From: Augochlora pura | Lineage: Eukaryota > Arthropoda > Insecta > Hymenoptera > Halictidae | Reading direction: 5' to 3' | Length of the DNA: 64,000 bases | Assembly (NCBI RefSeq): GCF_028453695.1 | Contig: NC_135780.1 | Location: 12,459,172 to 12,523,171, forward strand | In this document: positions 1 to 11,690 of the stretch, one piece after another | How positions within the stretch are numbered: position 1 is the first letter of the stretch | How the letters are laid out: every line of letters starts with the position of its first letter | Position numbers and translations under genes: made by a program | Notes under the pieces: generated by a model | What the model was told of the DNA's origin: nothing | Database searches by the model: none | The model's input: only the letters and a program-made list of their open reading frames with translations

Positions 1-19
1 AGAGAGAGAGAGAGAGAGA
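1..19. repeat. (AG)n microsatellite cut by the window edge
   Basis: The window opens inside a pure AG dinucleotide run, so its true length is unknown. It is one of many GA/CT tracts in this sequence. Confidence 0.9.
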
Positions 20-1338
20 CACGGTGTTTCGCGAGCCGATTCCCCGTCGGCTTTGATAAAGAGAAAAAGCCGGTTTCAGGGTGTATAAATAATTTGGCAG
101 TGGCCCGGCTCGCGGGCAACTTTCATTTCGCGGCGAAAACTTTTCGGGCACGAACCTCTCTATCCGCGGGTGCCCCGGCCATATGCGTTATTAAAAATTC
201 CGTCGTTGATCCTTGTTCGACTGCCAAACTGAGCTCTTACCCCCCGCATCGGAACAGCCATTTTTATCGGCGCAACACCGATAACCATTTAACGCTTCCC
301 AATCGCAGCCGGATTGCTCCGTTCCGCGCTCGCGAGCGCTTTATTTCGCCGCTGGCCGATCTCTGGGCCACCGTGCTGACTATAAAAATTATTCGTTGCA
401 CGACGCGATATTCTACGACTCGCTTGTTGTTATTAACATTTTATTGAATGGTAGCCCCTGGATCGGCTTTTACCCCTATCGGCAGCCTGGGAATCGATTA
501 ACATGACAACTAATTATTCTATATTTATTATTGAGGTATTATTATACAGTTTTTAAACATTAGGTACCTTTAGCCTGTGGATCGGCTTTTACCTTTAATG
601 TGGATAATTTTTACCCTTATTGACAGTCTGTCAGTCGATTATTATGGAAAGCAATAATTTGGTATTTATTATTGAGACATTATTATATAATTTTATAAAT
701 GTTAGGTACCTTTCGTGACTAATAGAATAAATAAAATAAATAAAATAGACAAGATAAATATTGCTTAATACCGATGTGTGAAAGTATAAAAATGTTCTCA
801 GTCGAATTATCGATGGCGCAGGCAATAAATAATAAATATATACACTATATAAAACAAAATATTCTCTTGATATTTTAGACAATTCTTTAGGAATCCTTTT
901 TACGACGCGCAAGCCTACGTAATCGAGAAATGATCAGAAGCCGCGAAGATTTTGAAGAATCTTTAATATTCGAGCAGGCTCAAAGCGCAAAGCGCCCGAG
1001 GCTAAATAGGTTCTCCCTTTGATAAACTCCGTTATTTTTCTTGATTAAAAATTAGATTGCCCCGCGCGCCCTTCCACCGCACGCGTACAGACACTTTAAT
1101 AAACTCGGAAAGTGAACGAGGAAATCCAATGAATTTTCTTGTCTCGCAACGAATCCCGTCGAATTAAAATATTTAAAAAATTACCACCCCTTTTACTGAA
1201 AGACTCGCGCAGCTTACTGAAGCGCGGTGTCCTGCGAGTCCGCGATTTCTCCGTTTCCGGCTCGTTAAACGAGCCCCGTGGAAAATTTACGACGATTCGA
1301 TTTCTTTTTCGTACGAGAATCCTCGCCGAGAGATTCAC
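20..1338. other. Intron sequence downstream of the CUB exon
   Basis: For the minus-strand LDLa-CUB gene this is the intron after the exon at 1339-1475. I see no further exon: the left 450 bases are GC-rich with chance frames, and 480-900 is AT-rich with an imperfectly duplicated block (compare 520-560 with 650-700, each holding a tattattgag-like core and ending in taggtacctt). The next exon of the gene is presumably beyond the left edge. Confidence 0.5.
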
Positions 1339-1475
1339 CTGAACGATGTCGCCGAAGTCGCCGCCCGGCGCGCTGAAGGTGAGCTTGCAATAGTAAGGCA
1401 CCTTGTCCTGCTTCGGTCGATGAAGCTCCAGGTCGTAGGTTTTCCCCACGTCGCCGTAGTACGTTTTGTTGCAGG
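1339..1475 (-). CDS. Internal exon: N-terminal part of a CUB-like domain (LDLa-CUB protein)
   Basis: This is an internal exon of an extracellular protein, continuing from the LDLa exon at 51794-51958. On the minus strand a pyrimidine-rich acceptor (ctctcttgttgcag) precedes the exon and a GTGAAT donor follows it. The exon has two bases completing a split codon plus 45 codons and ends in phase 0. It starts CNKTYYGDVGKTYDL, has a second Cys at residue 29, and ends CKLTFSAPGGDFGDIVQ. The spaced Cys pair, the alternating strands and the GD-I/L-VQ ending suit the first half of a CUB domain, a beta-sandwich used for extracellular binding. The split codon formed with the LDLa exon is CCC (Pro), in frame. 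The second half of the domain and any membrane segment lie off the left edge. Drosophila Culd is one known CUB-plus-LDLa protein, but I cannot assign orthology. Confidence 0.75.
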
Positions 1476-1477
1476 CT

Positions 1478-2220
1478 GCAACAAGAGAGAAAAGGGGCTC
1501 TTTTCAGTTTCAATCTCTTAGGGGGCCGCGGCTGCCTCTCTATCAAGAGTATCGCTCTACCCTGAAATCAGAGTTCGCCTTCCAACGGCGGCCGCAGAGA
1601 GCGAAAGAGACGGTCGAGTTATTCTTTCACATTTTTTCGGAAAAGGATATGCGACGTCGCTCGATTTTCTCGAGCTCAAAGAAACCGATCGCTTTAATGC
1701 TCTCCCCCGGTACAATTTACCTTGTTACCTTCGTGAAACGTCGCATTCTGGTTACTCGAAGCCATCCAGAATTCCGTCGTTCATGGATCGCTAAGACTTT
1801 ATGCCAATTCGCTTTACTTATGCCAATTCGAATTTTTATGGATCCGTATTCACGGAAATATCGACAAGTCATTTTTATTAATATTAATATTTCGAAGTCG
1901 GATCTGTTTGGACCTCGAGTATAAATAGGGTTGCTTGACGCACGCGTTTAATGGCATACATTTTTAATTGGAAAAGTTCACTGTCGGTCCCGAGTCGAGC
2001 TGTAGTAACTTTCATTTTGTCCTTCTCAATTTAATTAATAACGTCGCTATTTTATTTCGCTATTTGTACTGCATACTTTCGGATATAAAAGTCAACTTGG
2101 GCATTACTTTATTAAATTATATTAATTGGTAACGTTTACCTTTGGTCATTACCGTTAAGATTGATTCATATATTTCTATTATCTTATGGTACATTATTTA
2201 TTTATTAGAGGTTATTATTA
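1478..2220. other. Intronic stretch without a supported gene
   Basis: The sequence moves from GC-rich to AT-rich. An open frame at 1466-1924 on the plus strand lies antisense to the CUB exon edge and has no recognisable domain, so I treat it as chance. Confidence 0.5.
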
Positions 2221-2224
2221 AGCT

Positions 2225-2530
2225 ATATTGTTAAAAAGAATTATTAAAAGTAAAACTTATTATTAAAGCTGAAGCTTGTTAAAAGTGAAACTTATTATTA
2301 AAATTAAAGCTTATTAATAAAAACTTATAATTGAAACTAAAGCTTATTAATAAAAGCTTATTATTAAAATTAAAGCTTAATAATAAAAACTATTATTAAA
2401 GCTAAAGCTTATTCAAAGTAAAACTTATTATTAAAGCTAAATCTTATTCAAAGTAAAACTTATTATTAAAACTAAAGCTTATTAATAGTAAAACTATTAT
2501 TAATCCTACAGCTTATCAATAAAAACTATA
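2225..2530. repeat. AT-rich minisatellite with AAGCTTATT units
   Basis: Imperfect tandem units of roughly 35 bp alternate cttattattaaa and taaagcttatt blocks. Many units carry an AAGCTT site. The array decays at both ends into ordinary sequence. Confidence 0.8.
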
Positions 2531-3350
2531 ATTAATCCCTAGAAAGTCCGAAAGGATCGATGAACGTCCGTCCGAGCGATCACCCGACGATCACCGCGAT
2601 ATTTTCAGCTCGGCTGAAACGAATCTTGGAAGCGCAGGTGCCTCCGCGAGATAAATCAAATATTTTTAATATCTTGAAACCGCCGGGCGGCCCTCCCTTC
2701 GGTCTCTTCAGAACGAAAACCCCTGTGTTCTGAATTTTTCAGAACACCCTCGACGCGTTACGTACCGACGTGTAACATCATCTCCGAGGAGCGCCGCGCG
2801 CACGAGGCAAATTTTCGAGTGGCCAGAACCGCGCGCTGTTCTCCACCTCGGACTCGAAAGACACACAATCTCCTAATGCACTCTGCCCGTGGACGTCTCC
2901 CCGCTAAAAAATTAATAGCCGGACTACCCGGATAAAAGGCGACGCGATATTTCAGCCACCGTGCTCGCGGTACCGTCTCCGCTAAATCAACGATCTAATC
3001 GCCGCGGTCGCTCCTCTATAATCTGTACCGTAGGCGGCTTTGAACATTTCGTACGATTAGATAATACTTTTGTGATAATAGTCGCGGTTTAAATTAGTAT
3101 TAAACGTCTATGCTAGAGTTTAGACTTTTATAAGAGAGATGTATTTTATTCTATATTTTAGTAAGAGAGGTTTAAAAGAAAATTGAGTTGTAGTTAATTA
3201 ATAGTTAGTTAATTATTATTATAGAACTATTGTAATTGAAATTTATTATATTTATAGTAGATGATATTGCTTCTGTTTAAAATTAATTGTTTTATATTTC
3301 TATTAAAAATAGATTATTGATTGAAATTCTGAGAACACAGAGGACTGTCT
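2531..3350. other. Intronic stretch without a supported gene
   Basis: A GC-rich block (2560-3040) is followed by AT-rich DNA. I see no exon with credible splice sites and no repeat with a clear period. Confidence 0.5.
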
Positions 3351-3354
3351 TCAA

Positions 3355-3625
3355 AAAATTTGGAACTAAGGCATGATTTCAATTACCTTCCATTTAATAA
3401 TAATCTCAAATTTCAACTATTTTCTATCTAACAATAATTAAATATTCCAACTATCTTCTACCTGATATTAATTAAAAATTCCAACTACCAACTAGCTTCC
3501 ATTTAATAATAATCTCAAATTTCAACTACCTGCTATCTAACAATAATTAAAAAATTTCAAATACCTTCTATTTAATATTAATTAAAAATTCCAACTATCT
3601 TCTATCTAACAATAATTGCGTTTCA
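3355..3625. repeat. AT-rich minisatellite, unit near 42 bp
   Basis: Repeated blocks of the type ttccaactatcttctatc and taacaataattaaa recur about six times. A longer segment (ttccatttaataataatc and its flanks) appears twice about 118 bp apart, so there is a higher-order period as well. Confidence 0.75.
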
Positions 3626-3639
3626 TTCAACAATAATTT

Positions 3640-4603
3640 TTAACAGCAACCAAAACACGAAGCGATTCGCAAAAGACGAATTTCTCTCAAGAAGCCGTCA
3701 TTTCGCCAGTATCGTAGCCGCGTGGATCGCATGGATCATCGATCACTATACCAAAGACACCGAGAGAGCACGTTCTCCGGAATAGTTCCACGCAGCAGAT
3801 TCAATTGTTCCCCAATAAAAGACAGGGCGCGCGGGATTCCGATCGCCGGTTACCCAACGTCGTTCTCGCGCGTCGGATCGCTGGGACAATGATCGACGAA
3901 GGGCTGCTCAGCGATTCCATCGATCGCCCCGGGGCAACCGGCGAAGGAATCGTCCCGCACGGAACTTGTCGCGTCTGTTTGCGCAAGTTTAATGGCCGGG
4001 GCCGCGAAAAAGCGCGCGCGATCGCGCGACGGAGAAGAGCGAGGTCGCCGCGGGGGGTGTCCGTGCCCGCCGGCGCTCCCGTTTTCATTGTGCACGGTGT
4101 ATCGATCACGTGTTTATCGAGGGTAATCATCGAACGCTTGGATATCGGAGGCTCCCTCGGCAACTCCGCTAATTCACGGTAAATACCCGTATCGTTTTTG
4201 AAAGCTGTCCAACTGTCGACCGACAGGAGGGGGTGGAGGAGGCTCGACGGCACCCTCCTCCCCCCGCGACCCATTTTCGAAAGCCCGGCCACGCCGCCCT
4301 CCTTCGCGATCGCTTCCGGTCGTCGAACCCGTTCGCCGGGATATACTAATTATCCCCCCGTTGTCGTCTTTATCGCGCGATAATTGACCGTAAACGTTAA
4401 TGGCGGCGGTATATTCGACCGTGATTTCGTTATTCGAACACTTTATTGTCATAAATTGCCTGCCGATAATCACCGGTATGCACTCCCCCCCCCCCCTACT
4501 TCCACCCGTGTTTTACGCGCGACGAGTTGTTTCCTCGGTGTTTGATCTCTCCGCGTTTAACGCGAAATCGATCCGCTTTCGAAACTGTTGACTCCGCTGG
4601 TTT
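3640..4603. other. GC- and CpG-rich intronic block without a supported gene
   Basis: Frames are open on both strands between 3800 and 4480 because the sequence is CpG-rich, but none has a recognisable domain or consistent splice signals. A C-run lies near 4486-4495. Confidence 0.45.
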
Positions 4604-5045
4604 TTAACACATCGCGCTATAATCGCGGGCCAGAGTCGCGATAAAGATTTCGTCTAAGATTCTACTGAATATGAATATTATTAATTTCTTCTGAATCGAT
4701 TCTTTCTTCGAAATAAATAATACAATTTCGTCTAATTATATGAATATTATTAATTTCTTCTGAATCGATTCTTTCTTCTAAATAAATAATATAATATCGT
4801 CTAATTATATGAATATTATTAATTTCTTCTAAATCGAGATAAAAGTGATTTCTTCTGTTATTAAAATATAGAAACGAAAGTGAATAAAGACAATAAAAGA
4901 AACAAAAGTCGTCGCTAATAACCGCAAGTGTAGTTGATGCGACGTAAAATACTTAAAAAAAGAAAAAGAAACAAAAATTGTCTCTGATCCTATTAGAGAA
5001 ATTATTAAGGATGAATAAGTGGTAGTTAACATAGTGAAAAAGACC
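4604..5045 (+). mobile_element. Decayed TTAA-type MITE (family A), internally expanded
   Basis: The left end (ttaacacatcgcgctataat) corresponds to the left ends of the copies at 8162 and 48626. The body shares blocks such as attaatttcttct, ttcttctgtta, gaaacgaaagtgaataaag and gatcctattag with them. The right end is degenerate near 5020-5045. It is longer than the roughly 258-bp relatives because of a tandem expansion near its left side. The boundary on the right is approximate. Confidence 0.55.
4671..4835. repeat. 69-bp tandem repeat inside the family A element
   Basis: The block beginning atgaatattattaatttctt recurs at 4671, 4740 and 4809, an exact 69-bp spacing. The third copy is partial and runs into the normal body of the element, so the expansion arose within the element. 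Confidence 0.85.
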
Positions 5046-8000
5046 CGTGACGAAGATTTCTAGTAACAAGCTATTAAGTATAAATATTCATCCGTTTCCT
5101 TAAATAGGAATAAAATTTTATTCCCTCGTGATTAATATTTAAATATTCGATGCAAGACGCAAGTTCGCGATAAATATAAAACTCGACGCTGAACAAGTAG
5201 ACACGGAACAGAACGGACGTCGAACGTTTAATATTTCAACAGACCGCTACCCGAGAAGCTAAGACGGATCCACGATGGATCCGGCGCGACCGCAAACGGT
5301 GAAATCGCGGATCGGTTTCAAAAGGTGTCCGAATCGGCGAGGCTGGCCCGATCGAGTTGCTTTGGCTTCGTATCGCATGCTCTCTCCGTGCAGAATCACA
5401 TTGTACAGGACGGCTTGATTACAACGCCGGTTCGCTGTGGGGCTTCAAGGGCTCATCACGGACGGCAAGGGGCGAGAGAGAGGGAGAGAGAAGGGAGAAC
5501 GGGGGTGTCGGTGTATATACGACGCATTGGATCGCGATGGGGGTGAATAGATCGGCAACACAATGCACGCTATTTCCAGGCATCGGCTGGGTCTCTCGCT
5601 CCTAATCAGAATCCCAGTTTGCCCGGCTAATAGCACCCCCGAAAATCTGACTATCTTGACCCGAGGCAGCCCGAACCCGGCCCGAACACGGCACGACTCG
5701 CTACGTAATTCGACGGCAATTTTCGCCGCGCGTTTCGATCTGCATACAGATTGCAGCCTTCGCCGCTCGGATAAAAACGCGGCAGGTTATTCCGTTTTAG
5801 GTGGGAGAAAGAAAGTCGTTTTCATTCGTTCGGGCACCTCGTGGCGCCCTCTGCTCGGCCGCACGTTCGAAGTTAGCCTGGTTTCGGGGCGACCAGGATC
5901 GCCGGACCAACACGTTCCGGCCGTTTCTTATGCTCTTTACCTTCAATTTACGGTTAATGCGATGGTTTTTCCACGTTCGCGGAATCCACCGGGGTTCTTT
6001 TCGGTAATAGACCGGGCTCAATGGGTCTTGTTAGCTTTGGCTGGCGTGCGGTCACGAGATTAGGGCGACCACCGCGGGGTCCAATCGATACGGCGCGCGA
6101 AACTGCTCGACGAGTTTTCCACGCGATTTTTCAGCAATCGTGTTTCTTTCTTCATCCGACGATTTGATCGGCAGAATTAAATCTTGATTTTGTGGACGGA
6201 AAAATTGTCCGACAATTAGTGTAAAAAGTATGGCATCAGTGACACGCGATTAGGAGACGATGGTCGATGAATTGGAGAATACTGTTCCATTGTTTTCAAA
6301 TTATTAAATTCATTGACAGAAGAAATATATATTAATTTAATTCCTGCTTAGCGCGATCAAGGCAAACAATTTTTATTTCATACCAAAATCCATTATTTAC
6401 TCACTAGAATAATCTAACTCATTAACACATATATTTCGTTAATTAATAGTTTGCATAAATCAAAAATAATATAACAACCTTCTGAAATCCATCCAAGTAT
6501 TTCCAAAATTCTTATATCTCAATACTAGCTATTAAAACACACACTATATAATTTCTTTACGTTTTACTTTTATATTATATATCATTTTTGTTCTTCTTTT
6601 TAATATACTCCGAACTATGTACATTAACTTCATGTAACTCAAAGGAGTTTTATTAGCCCTAATAATAATATAACTGATGACTTTTTTAAGGGGTTGGTTC
6701 ACAAATAAATTTTCTCAACCCTTATTTGCAGCTTAAAGAAAAAATAATCTATCATTTTACACAGCAAGAATTCGAAGCAACCCCTCAGTTCTATTTTAAT
6801 TTTTCTAATTAATTTCATCGAACCATCTATTATAATTTAAGTTCGAATTAAGACGTCGAAATAAAGCGATCAACCATTCAAGTTTTCGGAAAATCAAGGA
6901 AGAGTTATAGCCTCGCCTAAACGGGGTAGATGCTCCCAGTGACACAGTGGCGGTCGCGTTCGTTCTTATCGTTATCGCCGGGCCACCCGTTTTCTTTTAT
7001 TCAGCAAGAAAGGCAGATAGCGCGGCAGAACGGTTTCGCGATCCGTGATTTAAGATTTCCAACACGCGGCGGGGGTGCAACCGCCGCGGTAATCGTCCGC
7101 GCGATAAAACGGCGCCCGCCGCGAGAAGTCCATATTTTATTGCCTAATAAAATATAAGAACGGCGGAGGAGGGGGGGGGGGGGGGGGGGGGGGGGAGAGA
7201 CTCCGTTGGGGGTGGCTCGGTCACCTGTCGGCGATTTATTGCGCCGGATACGAGAGCCGGTGGCTGCGGCTCTGCGGAATCGGCTAAATACTTAACCAAA
7301 GGGAACGGTATGACCGATTGCCTCTGGAAAACCCCGGGAAAAGTCCGCAGTTCGCTTTTCCGTCCACGGAAAATCGTGGCCCCCATGATTCACGATGTTC
7401 TGAGATTAATCTACAACCGGACCGTAAAATAAATTCCGCGTTTAACCGATTCCTACGGATTTAAAACAAACCGTACAACGTTCTCCTTCGATTTTTCTAA
7501 CGCGTGATCCACGTGATCTAAGATTTTTAATTTATCTTACATTTTACACGATATAAATAAATATACGATTCACTCGCGGAGATTCGGCGAAACGATACGC
7601 AACCGAAGAAACGATCGCGTCCCATCGAACGCGGAGGAATTATTTATCCGCGTTCGATTTACAAGCCGACCGTAAACTAAATTTTCGAATTTAATCGTTC
7701 CGACTCGATTCCATTTTTCCCGCTGTAATTTATGGTTATATTTCGCGGGCGCGCGCGCGATCGTCGAACTTTAGTTGGAAAAGCGCGCGCAAAATGAAAC
7801 GATTATATCATTTCGGCTGTATCATAAAGCAGAGCGGTGTTTTAATTGACAAATATATGTTGGCGCGATTGAATTTTAGCAAGTAAATATACGCGGAGGA
7901 ATGCACGGGAGTTTCGGTAAATAAATGTTACGGGGAAGGGATCGATCGAGTTTTAGTTGGCAAATATGTATCGGTATGATTAAATTTTCGCAGTCGAAAA

Positions 8001-8161
8001 TCCACGTCGACGCGATTAAATTCCGGTAAATAGCTGTCGGATTATTAAACGATTTAATATCGTTAGATAAATGAGCGCAGCTGAGATCGAATCTTTACGG
8101 TTTTGTGAAACGCGGCGTTCGCTGTAAGTTGGTCGATTATGGTGCTGTTTACCGATAGCTG
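5046..8161. other. Intronic stretch, no gene recognised
   Basis: GC-rich DNA at 5200-6120 has long chance frames, including one of 166 codons at 5563-6063 without any domain. It is followed by AT-rich DNA at 6280-6880 and mixed sequence. The only distinctive feature is the G-run at 7171-7195. Confidence 0.45.
7171..7195. repeat. Homopolymer of 25 G
   Basis: An uninterrupted run of G with G-rich flanks (cggcggagga before, agaga after). It can form a G-quadruplex on the plus strand. Length is unreliable in most sequencing data. Confidence 0.9.
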
Positions 8162-8420
8162 TTAACCCCTTGCACTATTACAACGAGTTAGACTCGTGAT
8201 ACAGATTCCGTGCAAGATCTACTTATTAATTAAATTAATAAATTATGAATTTCTTCTATATCGAAATGAAAATAAATTCGTCTGTTATCAAAGCTTGGAA
8301 ACAAAAATACATATAGACAATGAAAGAAAGAGAGACTATCTAAACCTTTTATTAGAAATATTAAGGATAAATAAGTGCTGATCAACGCGGCGTGAAGGGG
8401 ATCGCAGTGCAAGGGGTTAA
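8162..8420 (+). mobile_element. piggyBac-type MITE (family A), intact ends
   Basis: The element begins TTAACCCCTTGCACT and ends AGTGCAAGGGGTTAA, a perfect 15-base inverted repeat bounded by TTAA. piggyBac transposons insert at and duplicate TTAA, and many of their termini begin CCC, so the outer TTAA is read as the target site and CCCCTTGCACT as the terminal repeat. At 259 bp it cannot code for a transposase. Its body resembles the copies at 4604 and 48626. Family assignment is by termini only. Confidence 0.75.
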
Positions 8421-8459
8421 GGTTATAGTTCAGAAAAGAAATAAAAATACTTATTTATA

Positions 8460-8820
8460 TATTTGTCTTGAGAACAGTGTCTTTTCGTGTTTAGTGGATA
8501 GTAAATGCTATATAAAAGCGAGAGTGGCGTAACAATAATCCATTATTAATATTTAATAATCGAGAGTGATGAGAGGAAGCTTCTTTTTTCTTTTCAAAAG
8601 CGAGAGCGTCGTAAGAATAAATTACTAAATATTGAACAAGGATGAAAGAACGTCTCATTTATAATATTTTATTATATACTTTTTTAATATTTTTTTATCG
8701 TCCTTTATTAATATTTAATAATCGAGTGAGATGAGAGGAAGCCTCTTTTTTCTTTTCAAAACCGAGAGTGTCGTAAGAGTTAATTACTAAATATTGAACA
8801 AGGATGATAGAACGTCTCTT
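8460..8820. repeat. 162-bp tandem duplication (about 2.3 copies)
   Basis: The block starting tattaatatttaataatcg occurs at 8544 and 8706. It is followed both times by gatgagaggaagc, a ttctttttcttttc tract, a gagtgtcgtaagag-like segment and aaatattgaacaaggatga. A partial third copy (gcgagagtggcgtaacaata) precedes the first. Confidence 0.8.
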
Positions 8821-8829
8821 TTTTCTTCT

Positions 8830-10100
8830 CGTCGAATAATCGCGAGCCTCGAGTTGCGGCCGAGAAGGCGGTCGGCTCACCGGGGCATTGACAAAGGCCC
8901 GCAATTCCTCAGGAATCCTCGAGGACGCGGCCGGACGCATCCGCGCGGCGCGCCAGCCGCGGGAGTAGTTGATGCCGGCCATTAGTCAGCCGCGGGGTAA
9001 GTCAGTCATTAGAAAGCGGATCCGCGGAGGAAACGCCGTTCCGAAGGCGACGAACGGTTCTCGGGAGGACGAGTAATTTCACGTAACAGATGCACCCGGT
9101 GAATTCGTAATACCTGGCCGGCATCGCGTATCGGTTTCCAATACCGAATCCTGTCATTAAACTTAACGACGACGTATATTGAATTACGGCCGGCGCTGAG
9201 CCGAGCCGAGCCGAGCCGCTCGGTTCTCCCGATTCTTGAATCCTACGTTTCGGGGACAGGTGGACTCTCATCATCACCTGGACACCTTTATATTTTTCTT
9301 TACCCGAGTTAAAGTCAGCGATTGATACGATTAAAGGTTCTTTAATAGCTCGATGACAGTGATGGGTTATTTCTGAGCAGGATCTTTTTTTAAATTTCTT
9401 TTTTATTATTGCTGTGGTATGGTAATTTAGCTTGAGACAAATGAGACTTGCTATCGCATAATTATCGCAAAATAAAATGCTATCACATTTGTTCTTCGAC
9501 TAAGTTGGACTGGGAGAACGATATTTAAAGCAGTCGCATATCGCCACCTGTCGACGTTAACCCTTCGACATACCATCTTCTTCACAGTTACAGTATTTAG
9601 AAATATTTTCTAAATATAGTAAAACATTCAAAAATCAGCTGATCAGAATTTTATTTCAATTTTAAAGAATAGAATAAGTGCTTTAAATGGAAGTAATATT
9701 CTATTTCGATATTTTTAATACCCATTTATTAGCGAATATATAGGAATACAACTATCACTCTCTTCTTCTAATAAATTATTTGAAATTGAAACGGCTTCGT
9801 CCAATTCTCTCAGAGCTCTAAATCCCTGAAACCGCGTCTCGCATCGTCGATATTCCTGTTACCCAGCGCCGTGGCGGTATCAAGACAACCAAATCTCGTA
9901 CTTTCAACGAACACCATACACGTCGGAACTTAATTATTCCGAGCCGGGAGCAACTCGAAAGTTTCGACAGTGTGCCCGGCCAGTTCTTAGACCGGCAAAC
10001 GGCCGCGGGCTGCGAAAAGAACGGGTCGAGGTTTTATCCGCGTGCGGCACGATTCGGCGAAACTGAACGCCCGCTTATCGGACCGGAAGCTCGTACATAC
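8830..10100. other. Intronic stretch, no gene recognised
   Basis: A GC-rich part (8830-9260) precedes mixed sequence. A lone TTAACCCTTCG terminus-like motif lies at 9557. No exon could be supported. Confidence 0.4.
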
Positions 10101-10109
10101 TCCGGGCGA

Positions 10110-10187
10110 GAGAGAGAGAGAGAGAGAGAGGGAGAGGAAGAGAGAGATAGGATAGAGACTGAGAAAAGGAGGCAGAGAGACGGAGAG

Positions 10188-10229
<42 letters not shown>

Positions 10230-10515
10230 GATAGAGACACTGAGAAAAGGAGGCAGAGAGAGGGAGAGCAAGAGAGAGAGAGAGGGAGAGAGAGAGATAT
10301 ATAGGATAGAGACACTGAGAAAAGGAGAGCAAGAGAGAGAGAGAGAGAGAGTGGTAGATACAAAAGTAGAGATAGAGACAGAAATAGAGATAAAAATAGA
10401 GATAGAGATATAGAGAGACAGAGATAGAGAGAGACAGAGATATAAATATAGAGACGGAGAGAGAGAGAGAGAGAGACAGTGAGACAGAGAGAGAAAGAGA
10501 GAGGGAGAGAAGGAA
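10110..10515. repeat. Long GA purine tract with higher-order units
   Basis: Some 400 bases are almost pure purine on the plus strand. Within it, blocks of the type gataggatagagacactg then agaaaaggaggcagag then gagcaagagag recur at about 10146, 10224 and 10299 (roughly 77-bp spacing). The right half changes to GATA/GACA-rich units. Long Ser/Leu-rich open frames here, up to 261 codons on the minus strand, are read-through of the repeat. Confidence 0.9.
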
Positions 10516-11229
10516 GTGGTAAGGGAATAGAGGCGGAGACGAACGACTAGATAAGTGGAGATAAAGGAGAACGTGTAGCGACTGAATAAAACGTGTCGCG
10601 TTTCCCGCCGCGGCACGGTTCGTTTCACCGTGCGCTCGTTCCAAGAAAACCGGCCGCCATTTTGAACCGTGGCCCCGGTCAAAGCGTACCGTGGAAACCT
10701 CTCCGTTTTCCACAGTTTTCGAGGAGCGATTGCGGCCGCGGGCGAGCTAATTTCTCGATCCCCGGAGATCAAGGATTAAGCAGCTTCGGCCATTTCCTGT
10801 TCCCCAGACCGCCACTGGCCAAGTCTCGGCGAGATGAGGTCGTTGCAAAAAAAAGCGCCGGAACTTGGAGAAGCTAAGACTCGCGATATGAGATCCCTTT
10901 TGTTCTGCGAAAGTCGGGTCGCGAATTGTATCGATTCTTTATTGTCTTGGAAAGCTGAGATCGTATCTGGGGAAGATAGTGATAGTTATGCTTTGCAGAT
11001 TTGTTGTAGGTTTGTTGTATTGTTATGTTATATTATTTTGTTGCTTAAGCTAGGGTGAATTTGTTCTTTAGTTTGCTGGAGTTTGTAGTTAATAGGTAAT
11101 TGATACATTATTATATCAATTACCTTATATTATTACATATTATATATTATTATAACAGATACTTTATTATATCAATTATTATTATTGATATATTCTATTC
11201 AATAACCATAATTGATGACTGAAAGGTCT

Positions 11230-11491
11230 TCAACTCGTTGCACTCAAGGGACGACTCCACGGCGTCTTTAAAATTTTGGTAAACGTAAAAACGATTAAAA
11301 CGTAACAAAATTATTTTTATAGATATTAAAGCTTAGATTTAAAAAAGTTCTCGAATATGTAATTGTTATATTAGTCACGAGATTCAATTCCATATTCATA
11401 GAATGAATTCTGTTATAGAAAATAGAAATACTATAAGCAGAAAAATTATTTTAGCTTACCAATTGAAATAGTTTCAAGTGCACAGGGTTAA
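11230..11491 (+). mobile_element. Decayed TTAA-type MITE
   Basis: The left end (ttcaactcgttgcactcaag) and right end (caagtgcacagggttaa) are imperfect inverted copies of the TTAACCCTTTGCACTNAAG-type terminus used by the other elements here. The interior is AT-rich and non-coding. The left TTAA is mutated. Confidence 0.5.
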
Positions 11492-11690
11492 TAACACCAA
11501 AATCATTTTGCAAATAACATAACAATTTTCATTGGCGCCACAGAGTCACCAGAAAAATTATCTTAACTCTCCAGTTGAAATGGCTTCGAATGCAAAGGGT
11601 TAAGAACACCAAAATTATATTAGAAATGTCATAATAATTTTTATTGGCGCCACAGAGTCACCACTCTAAAAATTAGAGTTAAACCCTGCT
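11480..11690. repeat. 112-bp tandem duplication of a MITE end
   Basis: The segment gcacagggttaataacacca at 11480 recurs as gcaaagggttaagaacacca at 11592. Each is followed by a stretch ending ttggcgccacagagtcacca. The duplicated unit thus carries the transposon-type terminus and a GGCGCC palindrome. Confidence 0.8.

Noticed and set aside
9987..10772. 261-codon minus-strand frame rich in Ser and Leu
   Set aside because: It is read-through of the GA/CT tract; overlapping frames on the same tract are open too, and it has no domain.
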